Shown piece by piece: positions 26,431 through 33,435 of a stretch of DNA of 64,000 bases. The position numbers were made by a program, and so were the translations under genes. A model generated the notes under the pieces. The model was not told the DNA's origin and made no database searches. It was given only the letters and a program-made list of their open reading frames with translations. Origin of the DNA: Chitinophaga sp. CF418 (GTDB taxonomy: Bacteria; Bacteroidota; Bacteroidia; Chitinophagales; Chitinophagaceae); the NCBI RefSeq assembly GCF_900142925.1, contig NZ_FRCN01000014.1, positions 124,001-188,000 on the forward strand, read 5' to 3'. The first letter of the stretch is position 1. Each line of letters starts with the position of its first letter.

Positions 26431-27321
26431 GCAAAGATAAAAAATCAAGCAGCAAGAGCAGCTAAAGAAGTAAAGCAAATCCTGAAAGCTAAGTATCCCA
26501 ATGTAACTTTCTCCGTAAAATCAGAAGTATATAGTGGCGGCGACAATATCAATATCTTCTGGCAATTCGGGCCAGCAGTTAGGGAGGTCGAAGAAACAAC
26601 AAGACGTCGCCAGCAGGGACACTTTGACGGGATGAATGATATCTATGTGCAGAACGAGCCTGCTCTTGAAGTTGGAGAAAATGGAGAGATTAATGAAGTA
26701 GCAGGAGTGAAATTCGTATTCGAGGAACGTGATTGCAAATATTATTCATATAAGGCTACGGGCAAATATTACGAACTTAGGGACGACGTAATGTTGATTT
26801 ATAAACAAATTGGAGAGATCAAAGGATGGGAGTTCAATGCCTCCAAAAACGATTATACACTAGATGGAACTTGGGATAATGAAAATTGCGCATCAACCAT
26901 TTACTACCGGACAGTCAATGAATGCACATTCGTAAGTGACAATGTACAGTTGATGGAAATTAAATATATAGGACGTGGAGATAACTGGCACGAGCCCTTT
27001 ACTATTATATACAAAGACCTGAACACCGGACTAATTTATAATGGAAAAACCGGAGAGGTTGAGACACAAGTACCGGCAATCAAGATAGAGAACACTAGCA
27101 AAGAATCTATTCAGGTTAAAATAAGCATGATAGACTATTCCGAAAAAAGTATTGCTATATATGGACAAACAAAAGAAATCAAGGAACAATTAAGTAACTT
27201 GAACGGTCGATTTAATAAATATCTAACACATCCGCTGACAGGAGAAAAATTTCAGGGGTGGGTTTTTTCAGCAAAAAGGAGACCCGAAATACTCAAAGCT
27301 CTTAATTCATACTTAGAATAA
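26428..27321 (+). CDS. LPD29-like polyvalent-protein domain protein
   Basis: A 297-residue protein whose N-terminus (about residues 8-75: VKQILKAKYPNVTFSVKSE, YSGGDNINIFWQFGP, HFDGMNDIY) matches my memory of the LPD29 family, a large-polyvalent-protein associated domain found in phage and conjugative-element proteins that can enter with the DNA. The C-terminal 60 residues (DYSEKSIAIYGQTKEIKEQL, then GRFNKYL and GWVFSAKR) look like a second small module common in Bacteroidota mobile-element proteins. Here the domain stands without the usual giant multidomain chain. No catalytic motif is evident. A counter-defence or DNA-management role is conjecture. It is followed by a hairpin terminator. Confidence 0.65.
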   Translation: MAKIKNQAARAAKEVKQILKAKYPNVTFSVKSEVYSGGDNINIFWQFGPAVREVEETTRRRQQGHFDGMNDIYVQNEPALEVGENGEINEVAGVKFVFEERDCKYYSYKATGKYYELRDDVMLIYKQIGEIKGWEFNASKNDYTLDGTWDNENCASTIYYRTVNECTFVSDNVQLMEIKYIGRGDNWHEPFTIIYKDLNTGLIYNGKTGEVETQVPAIKIENTSKESIQVKISMIDYSEKSIAIYGQTKEIKEQLSNLNGRFNKYLTHPLTGEKFQGWVFSAKRRPEILKALNSYLE

Positions 27322-27329
27322 ACAACCTC

Positions 27330-27356
27330 GCCCCGGTGGCTACCGGGGCACCTTTT
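27330..27356 (+). terminator. Terminator after the LPD29-like gene
   Basis: The stem GCCCCGGT / ACCGGGGC with loop GGCT is followed by ACCTTTTT. The T-run directly abuts the ATG at 27358, so it may also hold back the next gene. Confidence 0.8.
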
Positions 27357-27357
27357 T

Positions 27358-27723
27358 ATGGAAACGATTGATTTTCTATATTGCGAAAATAAGGACAAAC
27401 TACCTGGCAGTGGGGTTATCCTCAGTGCCCATCCGCCGTATAATATTGGCAAAATTTATAGGTTTGAAAGTTCGGAAAGCCTAGATATTTTTGAAACAAA
27501 ACATCAGGTAAAAGGGTTACATACTCGGATCCATCCGTATAATATAATAGTTGTTTATATTGGCACAATAGACAAGATTTTAAACACGATACCACCTGCG
27601 CGCCTACTGACAATAGAGATTGTTAAAGAACTTAAACAGATGGCAATATTTTATGAACGTGAAAAAATCAAAGGGAATGAAACCCGCCTCAAACGATACC
27701 TCCGCAATGAAGAAAACAATTAG
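27358..27723 (+). CDS. Unknown protein (121 residues)
   Basis: No family is recognised. The first two thirds look like a compact alpha/beta domain (METIDFLYCENKDKLPGSGV; IHPYNIIVVYIGTIDKIL) and the C-terminus is a basic helix (KELKQMAIFYEREKIKGNET). The ATG lies one base after the T-run of the upstream terminator, so expression would need read-through or a local promoter. The 3' end overlaps the next small gene by 17 bp in another frame. Confidence 0.5.
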   Translation: METIDFLYCENKDKLPGSGVILSAHPPYNIGKIYRFESSESLDIFETKHQVKGLHTRIHPYNIIVVYIGTIDKILNTIPPARLLTIEIVKELKQMAIFYEREKIKGNETRLKRYLRNEENN

Positions 27724-27889
27724 CGGAAGCGGGGGAGCTCGCCCAGGTGCCGGGAGAAAAGATCTCCCGACAAAAAGGCGTATGAACTTTACCATTGATA
27801 ATGGCATTGCTGATTTATTAGACAAGGAGCCAAATAAATCGGCACTAGTTGAAAGTCTCTTGGGAATTTACTATGCCAGCAAACGCTAA
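27707..27889 (+). CDS. Small putative DNA-binding protein
   Basis: A 60-residue protein with the basic glycine-rich start SGSGGARPGAGRKDLPTKRR, a signature seen at the N-terminus of many phage and plasmid DNA-associated small proteins, then a ribbon-helix-helix-like part (MNFTIDNGIADLLDKEPNKS). The start at 27707 keeps the overlap with the preceding gene at 17 bp; ATGs at 27677 and 27653 are alternatives. It could be a regulator of the neighbouring cargo. Confidence 0.5.
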   Translation: MKKTISGSGGARPGAGRKDLPTKRRMNFTIDNGIADLLDKEPNKSALVESLLGIYYASKR

Positions 27890-28006
27890 TTATTACAATA
27901 GCAAAAAGGGGATGCGTTAACTTCTCATTAACTGATTTAGGCAAAGAAAATTCTATATTGCGTATCAACCTCGAATACCAATATTGTTTAAACCAAACCC
28001 TAAGTC

Positions 28007-28330
28007 ATGAAAAACTATATTCCCCTACTTTTGCCATTAATATTGCTCGGCTATGGATGTTCAAAGGATAGTTCTCCCGCTCTTTCCGGCAGGATTGACA
28101 GTTATTGTCCGTCTTGCAAAGTTTTGGACAATTCGAATCAATATGTACCAGCATTAATTTTTTACAATAGTGGGAAAGATACTATACTAATTGGCAATCT
28201 TCCTAAATCCTATAAAGAGGGGCAAAATATAAAGTTCCGGATTCGTCCTACCAGGATGACAGACCCCGGAGTAATATGCGCCACCTTCCCTATTTTACCA
28301 CAACCACAATACGTTGACTTGGTAGATTAA
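28007..28330 (+). CDS. Small hypothetical lipoprotein
   Basis: A 107-residue lipoprotein with a signal sequence and lipobox LGYGC (Cys near residue 18). The mature part has a CPSC pair (residues about 34-37) and predicted beta strands (ALIFYNSGKDTILIGNLP). No family is recognised. Likely prophage cargo displayed on the envelope; a superinfection-exclusion role is possible but unsupported. It faces the subtilase gene across a shared terminator. Confidence 0.6.
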   Translation: MKNYIPLLLPLILLGYGCSKDSSPALSGRIDSYCPSCKVLDNSNQYVPALIFYNSGKDTILIGNLPKSYKEGQNIKFRIRPTRMTDPGVICATFPILPQPQYVDLVD

Positions 28331-28332
28331 AA

Positions 28333-28362
28333 AAAAAGGAGCTCAAAGGAGCTCCTTTTTCC
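28333..28362. terminator. Terminator shared by the lipoprotein and subtilase genes
   Basis: A 12-bp stem AAAAAGGAGCTC / GAGCTCCTTTTT with a 4-nt loop and A- and T-runs lies between convergent genes. Confidence 0.85.
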
Positions 28363-28382
28363 TTACGGCACTCAGTCTTGGT

Positions 28383-30593
28383 CTAGTGCTTTATAACTAT
28401 TTTTTTAGTGACAATCTCTTCCCCGTTACTTATTTTCAAGATATAGAGATCATTTCGCAGATTAGAAACATTTATCGCTTCACTATAACTTTCTCCTTTA
28501 ATTTCTTTATAAAACACCCGTTGAGTATTGGTTGCGGATAACAGCTCAATGGACTTGATCTGCCGCCTCTGACTTGCGGTGGTTGCTACAGCTCGGGTTA
28601 AATTGTTATCCTCTCCATCTTCTTCTTGTAAACGAATTGTGAGCATATTTGAAGCAGGATTGGGATTAGCCACTATTAACACACCAAGAGCGGTAACGTT
28701 AACTGTTCGGCTTTTCGTTATCCATTTCCCAGCAACGGGGCCGTACGAGCATGTAAGTGTTCCCGTTCCGCTACTAGATGGAGATACTTTATTTAGTCTT
28801 ATACTTCTATTACCAGTAAACGGATATACAATCGTTGCTATACTTGGGTTACTCCAAGTCCAATTGTATGTATAACCGGCAGTCCCAGGGGTGAATGGGT
28901 CTAGCACATCCATTTCATAGATGGCCGCGTTTGTGCCAATCAAACTAGTTCGCTTAACAGTAGCTTTCGTGTCCATACCTGCCCGCAAATACTTAAAGGC
29001 ATGAATACGCCCATAACCAGTATTATTGTCCCTACCGGCAGGCGGGATGTCGATTGAATTCCCAAGCACTACGAACGGGGCCGTTATATTCCCCTGACTT
29101 GTGTCAACGGATCTCCAAATTAGCATAGCCGCAGCAGCTTGTGGACAAGCCGCACTGGTGCCACCAAACCCATAATAATAATCATTCAAGCTCGCCCCAT
29201 CAAGACCAGGAATGTCTGTTGTCAATATTCCTGACAAGTCAGAAGTTGCAACAAACTGCATTTCCGGTCCGACGTTTGAGAAACTACAAAGGACATTTGA
29301 AGGAGTAACAGCGCCAGCAGGGAACACCTGAGGCCACTTAGCAGGAGCATAAACACTTGTTGGGTCTGTTGGTGAGAAATGGTTTCCAGACGATGCTACA
29401 AATGTAGCCCCCTTTCCATTTGCTCCCAAGGTCACGGCATCATCCACTTCCGAATACACCGCGTCCCATATTGGAAATGTAACATTGTTAAACCCAATAG
29501 ACGCACTAATTACGGGCGCATTTGTATTCCACGCATAATGGATACCATCCGCAATATTTGCAATTGTTACTCCCGAATGGTTGATATTAACCGAGTAAAT
29601 AGGCGCGCCAGCGGCAATACCAGCAATACCGATGGAATTGTCCTTTACCGCCGCAGCCAGGCCCGCACAAGCCGTCCCATGATAGTCATCAACCGACACT
29701 GGACGCCCAGGTATTGTACCGGGTGAGCCGGGCGTATAACCGCCAACAAAATTCAAATCGTTATGTAACGCAACGCCATTGTCAAGTATTACTATAGGCT
29801 TCAGTGAAATTAATGGCAAGTATAAAAACACGCTATCGATATCGCCCACGCCAGACATATAATATGCCTGATCACTCCAACCAGGATCGTTAGGGACAAC
29901 CCTTCTGAAGGGAATTTGCGCCCTGTCGTCTACATCAAAATTTGCTGGCCAGCTTTTTGTTGGCAGAGATTTTTTAACCGCAGCTTCGCTTGTAATGTAA
30001 TCCAACGCATAAAAGTTGGGGTGCGAATAAATTACCCGCCCAGACTCAAAAATTCTATTCGCATAGTTAAATACACTGTCTTTTTCTGTTGTTAAAACTA
30101 GCATTGACTGCCCTCGTTTCGACGGACGCTGAGACTCTGGGATGTCCATTTCCAGCTCGCGATTCCTGGATATTTCGACCTTACCTGTTAACCCCAACGA
30201 GGTTAACAATGAAGCCAAGTCGACGCCAGGTTTTAGCTTCAACAATATCTCACCCGTGGGAATCAGCTTACCACCATCACCGACTGTAAGAGCGTGATAG
30301 GAATACAAGACATTGGTATCTGCATCAAATTCCCTCAGTGCGCTTAATCTGTTAGCACCTCCTTTCTCAAAGGAAATAAAGGCCCCCGGCGAAACTTGTA
30401 TCGTGGTTCTATTTTCTATACCAAATGATAGCCTACCATCTTTATTGCGAGGTGATACAAGTACAAACATTTTTGTCGTGTCCTCCTGTAAGTGAATTTT
30501 TCTCCCTGCTGAATAAAAGGACTTTTGGGCTGTTAACTGTCCTGCATAGAGGATAGCAAAAAAAAACAAAACAAATTTTACAATTGATTTCAT
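28383..30593 (-). CDS. Secreted subtilisin-like (S8) serine protease with T9SS sorting domain
   Basis: A 736-residue extracellular protease: signal peptide (ending QLTAQ), N-terminal pro-region of about 200 residues, S8 catalytic domain, a beta-rich linker and a C-terminal type A T9SS sorting domain (from NPNPASNMLTIRL to the end). The triad is intact: Asp271 in VILDNGVALH, His305 in DYHGTACAG and Ser480 in GGTSAACPQA, with the oxyanion Asn in SSGNHF. It is cargo and not a structural phage gene. The ECF sigma gene lies 180 bp upstream on the same strand, with alternative hairpins between. The start at 30593 is preferred because the signal begins MKSIVKFVLF; an ATG four codons earlier is possible. 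Confidence 0.88.
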   Translation of the reverse strand: MKSIVKFVLFFFAILYAGQLTAQKSFYSAGRKIHLQEDTTKMFVLVSPRNKDGRLSFGIENRTTIQVSPGAFISFEKGGANRLSALREFDADTNVLYSYHALTVGDGGKLIPTGEILLKLKPGVDLASLLTSLGLTGKVEISRNRELEMDIPESQRPSKRGQSMLVLTTEKDSVFNYANRIFESGRVIYSHPNFYALDYITSEAAVKKSLPTKSWPANFDVDDRAQIPFRRVVPNDPGWSDQAYYMSGVGDIDSVFLYLPLISLKPIVILDNGVALHNDLNFVGGYTPGSPGTIPGRPVSVDDYHGTACAGLAAAVKDNSIGIAGIAAGAPIYSVNINHSGVTIANIADGIHYAWNTNAPVISASIGFNNVTFPIWDAVYSEVDDAVTLGANGKGATFVASSGNHFSPTDPTSVYAPAKWPQVFPAGAVTPSNVLCSFSNVGPEMQFVATSDLSGILTTDIPGLDGASLNDYYYGFGGTSAACPQAAAAMLIWRSVDTSQGNITAPFVVLGNSIDIPPAGRDNNTGYGRIHAFKYLRAGMDTKATVKRTSLIGTNAAIYEMDVLDPFTPGTAGYTYNWTWSNPSIATIVYPFTGNRSIRLNKVSPSSSGTGTLTCSYGPVAGKWITKSRTVNVTALGVLIVANPNPASNMLTIRLQEEDGEDNNLTRAVATTASQRRQIKSIELLSATNTQRVFYKEIKGESYSEAINVSNLRNDLYILKISNGEEIVTKKIVIKH

Positions 30594-30682
30594 GTCGAGG
30601 TTCAAATTTTGGTTATGAAAGGGATTAATTGCCGTAAGTATCGTTGAAATTTGTTTTAGAAATGGTAATAGTCAGCAACTCC

Positions 30683-30755
30683 AACCTTGAAAGGCCAGAG
30701 GGTTGATTTTTAGTAGACAGTATTGATGAAAAATCAAGGTTAAGTGTCGCTTAAC
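30683..30755 (-). promoter_or_regulatory. Alternative-hairpin leader upstream of the subtilase gene
   Basis: On the minus strand AACCTTGA (30734-30741) can pair with TCAAGGTT (30683-30690), or TTGATTTTT (30729-30737) can pair with AAAAATCAA (30703-30711). The two arms share four bases and so exclude each other. A further stem GTTAAG/CTTAAC (30739-30755) follows the sigma-factor stop. Confidence 0.4.
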
Positions 30756-30773
30756 GTAGGCAAGCAACACAAT

Positions 30774-31313
30774 TTAGAATCCAATTTGTAATGCTATAAC
30801 TTCTCTTTTCAACCTCTTCAAAGCACTGAATATATGGCAATTGACGGTATTTATAGAGAGGCCCATCTGTTGCGCGACCTCTCTTCTTTTTTTTCCTTCA
30901 ATAAAGACCGCATGTATTATTTTCGAAGCCTGAATTGGCAGGCTTTTAATCGCTCTTCTGATTCCTCTTATCGTTTCTTGTTGTTCCAAAGCAGAAGATT
31001 CGGGCTCGGACCAAATTTGAAGTTCAAACCAATGTTCCGCTCGATCTCTTTGTATTTTCCGCTTTCTGTTCGCCCGGTAGCATTTGTATCTCACTGCAGT
31101 AAAAAGGTAACCTCTAGTTGTCTTGTGTATGTTCTCGAGATTATTCTTTAATAATAACTCGATAAAAAGTTCTTGAACAATATCCTGCGCGCTGGCAGAA
31201 TCGCCCAAAATCCGGTACGCTTCTGCCCACAAAGCTTTGCTGTATGTTCTACATATCTCCTCAAAAAGGTCAGATGATATCGCGTCTGTGGCCGATTTTG
31301 AATAACTAGGCAT
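30774..31313 (-). CDS. ECF-type RNA polymerase sigma factor
   Basis: A 179-residue sigma-70 family extracytoplasmic-function factor. Region 2 is DLFEEICRTYSKALWAEAYR...AQDIVQELFIELL (residues about 15-60), and region 4 is IKSLPIQASKIIHAVFIEGK...REVAQQMGLSINTVNCHI (about 122-165). It redirects RNA polymerase to a special promoter set. In Bacteroidota such factors normally sit beside a FecR-type anti-sigma gene; none is here, and the next gene on the strand is the T9SS protease. The start at 31313 (MPSYSKSATD) gives family length; an upstream extension lacks similarity. Confidence 0.85.
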   Translation of the reverse strand: MPSYSKSATDAISSDLFEEICRTYSKALWAEAYRILGDSASAQDIVQELFIELLLKNNLENIHKTTRGYLFTAVRYKCYRANRKRKIQRDRAEHWFELQIWSEPESSALEQQETIRGIRRAIKSLPIQASKIIHAVFIEGKKRREVAQQMGLSINTVNCHIFSALKRLKREVIALQIGF

Positions 31314-31396
31314 TTTGCTATATTTAAGAGTTTCAGGTTTTTTTTTAACATGAGCAATATAAGAGGGAACATCAGGTACGATATTCAGGAATATCT

Positions 31397-31822
31397 CTAT
31401 AACTTTTTTACCACATCCACGATGTAATAGGCCACACAAGCCAATTCAATTTTGGGAAGTTTTAACATTTCGGCTGCCGCCAATTTAGGATTATGAACAT
31501 TCTGTAGATACTCCATTAGTAGTACAACAATTCTTTCCTCGGAAATCCTAAATATGCCCGCAGCTTCCCCGAAGGTTGTCTTTGCGATATTTTGTAGGTA
31601 ATACATTATAAAATATATCTCGCTTTCGGATAGCCTTGATTCTTCAGCGTCTTGGTTGTTTATGAAAGAGGTGGTGTAAGTAAATACCATTTGCAACACA
31701 TCAAGCCGATCTTCAGAAATACCAAATCTTCCAGCCACTTCTTTCCATTCGGGGCTCCACATGCGGTTCGTATCAAATGATTTTGGTGATTTTGGAACTA
31801 TTGATTTCCCCAAATAGGACAA
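31397..31822 (-). CDS. Unknown helical protein with internal repeat
   Basis: A 141-residue soluble protein not recognised. Two similar helical units can be aligned: EVAGRFGISEDRLDVLQMVF (about residues 28-47) and EAAGIFRISEERIVVLLMEY (about 84-103). This suggests a duplicated helix-turn-helix-like module. It lies upstream of the sigma gene on the same strand with an 83-bp gap and could share its transcript. A regulator or adaptor role is conjecture. Confidence 0.5.
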   Translation of the reverse strand: MSYLGKSIVPKSPKSFDTNRMWSPEWKEVAGRFGISEDRLDVLQMVFTYTTSFINNQDAEESRLSESEIYFIMYYLQNIAKTTFGEAAGIFRISEERIVVLLMEYLQNVHNPKLAAAEMLKLPKIELACVAYYIVDVVKKL

Positions 31823-31882
31823 CGTAATTGCAGCCGTCCAGAAGAAAAAGTATATGTTTTACCTATGCTAGCGCAATAAGCA

Positions 31883-32194
31883 CTAAGCAAAGTAGTTTCT
31901 TACGTGCTGGGATATGGCATCTTTGAGCTCTTCAGAAACAGTTACATCACCTTTTCTTATAGCGCGCAGCTTCTTGTCGTCGTCCAATATCTCTTCCTTA
32001 ATCAATTGTATGGCTTTCCCTTCAACTCTGAATCTTAAAACGTTTTGGAATTTTCCTATTTCTGCGATAACAATTTGTCCGGCTCCTGCTTCCTTTCCTA
32101 TTCGGTAGTATATACCCTTAAAAGAGCAAGATATTGCATAGTAAAGCTTTGGGTAATTATTAGGCTTAGATCCGCGCTTTTTTGTGGATTCCAT
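31883..32194 (-). CDS. Unknown protein (103 residues)
   Basis: No family is recognised. Basic N-terminus (MESTKKRGSKPNNYPK), then a probable beta-rich part (YYAISCSFKGIYYRIGKEAG), and a helical C-terminus (VSEELKDAISQHVRNYF). The start at 32194 is chosen because the open extension upstream overlaps a structured non-coding segment. It is the first gene of the minus-strand cargo group with the 141-residue unknown and the sigma factor. Confidence 0.5.
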   Translation of the reverse strand: MESTKKRGSKPNNYPKLYYAISCSFKGIYYRIGKEAGAGQIVIAEIGKFQNVLRFRVEGKAIQLIKEEILDDDKKLRAIRKGDVTVSEELKDAISQHVRNYFA

Positions 32195-32598
32195 ATCATA
32201 TAAGGTTGAGGTGGTTAGGTATTCAATGGTAACCTGCGGAATATAAAAAGGCGCAGGTCTCTGCTTGTTTTCACCAGGAGCTTGGCAGCGATGGCTACGA
32301 CAAGCGAGCCCACGCGCCTTTACTGATCTATGATCAGGAAGCAACATGAGCATCGCTGTTCCATCCTACTCGCTGCCAAACTCCGTAGGACAAAAATTGC
32401 AATGCAAATCGTTTTTGGGATTGCAAAGCTAGTACTTATTACACTAAGTATTTACACATAATTATATGGGATGTTTAAACTTTGTTTGAGTATTATATAC
32501 TAAAATAATGTTATTTGAGAGCGTTCAATCTATTACACATGTAATATAATTAAAAAAAACAATCACTAATAGTGATTTTTTATTTTTATCCATAAAAC
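32195..32598. other. Structured intergenic region before the XRE regulator
   Basis: No gene is supported. It contains ACCTGCG/CGCAGGT (32232-32258), a perfect 10-bp repeat TTGGCAGCGA/TCGCTGCCAA (32282-32291, 32370-32379), an inner hairpin CTGATC-TAT-GATCAG (32323-32337), and CAGCGATG/CATCGCTG (32286-32293, 32351-32358) as a competing pairing. The right half (32400-32600) is very AT-rich. It may hold a small RNA and divergent promoters. Confidence 0.4.
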
Positions 32599-32620
32599 TT
32601 TCTTGCCCCAAAGCAAGAAA
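32599..32620. promoter_or_regulatory. Palindrome immediately before the XRE gene
   Basis: TTTCTTGC-CCCAAA-GCAAGAAA is a perfect 8-bp inverted repeat ending at the base before ATG 32621. It is a candidate operator for the regulator itself or a translation-blocking hairpin. Confidence 0.45.
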
Positions 32621-32872
32621 ATGGGTGTAACGGCAGTAGATCAGTATGTAATTGATAAAGTTCGGAAAATGAGAACGGAGCGCGGAATGTCTCAAGATGA
32701 TTTGGCCTTAGAAATGGGAGTTTCTCAAGGCTTTGTCGCAATGGTTGAAAGCCCAAAGTTTAACCAGGTATATAGTGTTGCCCACATAAATAAGATAGCT
32801 TTGATATTTGATTGCTCCCCAAGAACCCTTCTTCCCAGTCACGCAATTCCCGAAGACGGAGAAAAAAAATAA
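32621..32872 (+). CDS. XRE-family helix-turn-helix regulator
   Basis: An 83-residue DNA-binding protein of the Cro/CI-like XRE fold. The HTH is visible in MRTERGMSQDDLALEMGVSQ and continues GFVAMVESPKF. The ATG at 32621 lies right after a perfect palindrome; a TTG at 32603 inside that palindrome is a less likely start. It is cargo-side and distinct from the likely lysogeny repressor at 58451-58702. It may control the divergent minus-strand cargo genes or the following 152-residue gene. Confidence 0.8.
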   Translation: MGVTAVDQYVIDKVRKMRTERGMSQDDLALEMGVSQGFVAMVESPKFNQVYSVAHINKIALIFDCSPRTLLPSHAIPEDGEKK

Positions 32873-32916
32873 TTTTGCTAATTAATTTAGTAATTTCATA
32901 CTAGATATTAGCAACC

Positions 32917-33375
32917 ATGCATCGGTTTCGTTTAGTATATTTCATATGTCATGATAAGAGAATAATTGCGGAGAATGTATACATGACAGATACTTATCGA
33001 TCAAAAGAGGCGGCGGAAGCTAAATTTAAACCGCGAGATAAAGACCATCGGTGGGCGTGGGAAAAAAATTTGCCACGTTTGCCTGTTGCATCCATAGAGG
33101 GATTTTATATGGTTCCCGCTCAATTGCACGAACTAGTATTAAAGTCCAGGAAATTTCGATTAATGTTTTTTGTTTGTACCAACAAACAGACTTTTACTGA
33201 GTTTGACTCTTCAGTTTTAGCATTTCAATCAAAGAAATGGGCCGATAGCCACTGTGGATATCTTATTAATTATCATAAAACGAATCAAACTTTCCCTTTA
33301 CCAGATATAACAGTTGAGGCTTTCTATTTGGTAACTGACCAGCTGTTTGATGAATTATTAAGGCCGTGGATATAA
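32917..33375 (+). CDS. Unknown protein made of two tandem repeats
   Basis: A 152-residue protein built from two diverged copies of one module of about 75 residues. Matching landmarks are FRLVYFICHDK and FRLMFFVCTNK, then VASIEGFYMVPAQLHELVL and ITVEAFYLVTDQLFDELL. No family is recognised. The fold is probably alpha/beta. It follows the XRE gene by 44 bp on the same strand, so the two may be an operon, possibly regulator plus effector. Confidence 0.6.
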   Translation: MHRFRLVYFICHDKRIIAENVYMTDTYRSKEAAEAKFKPRDKDHRWAWEKNLPRLPVASIEGFYMVPAQLHELVLKSRKFRLMFFVCTNKQTFTEFDSSVLAFQSKKWADSHCGYLINYHKTNQTFPLPDITVEAFYLVTDQLFDELLRPWI

Positions 33376-33408
33376 TTAATCGGCCGCACCTCCTTGGACA
33401 TATTATCT

Positions 33409-33431
33409 GGCCGCTTACATCTTAAGCGGCC
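33409..33431. terminator. Hairpin between cargo and tail operon
   Basis: The stem GGCCGCTTA / TAAGCGGCC with a 5-nt loop lies between convergent genes. There is no T-run on either side, so termination is uncertain. Confidence 0.4.
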
Positions 33432-33435
33432 GCAA

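Noticed and set aside
32195..32353. N-terminal extension of the 103-residue gene
   Set aside because: It crosses the structured intergenic segment and lacks coding-like sequence, so the start at 32194 is preferred.
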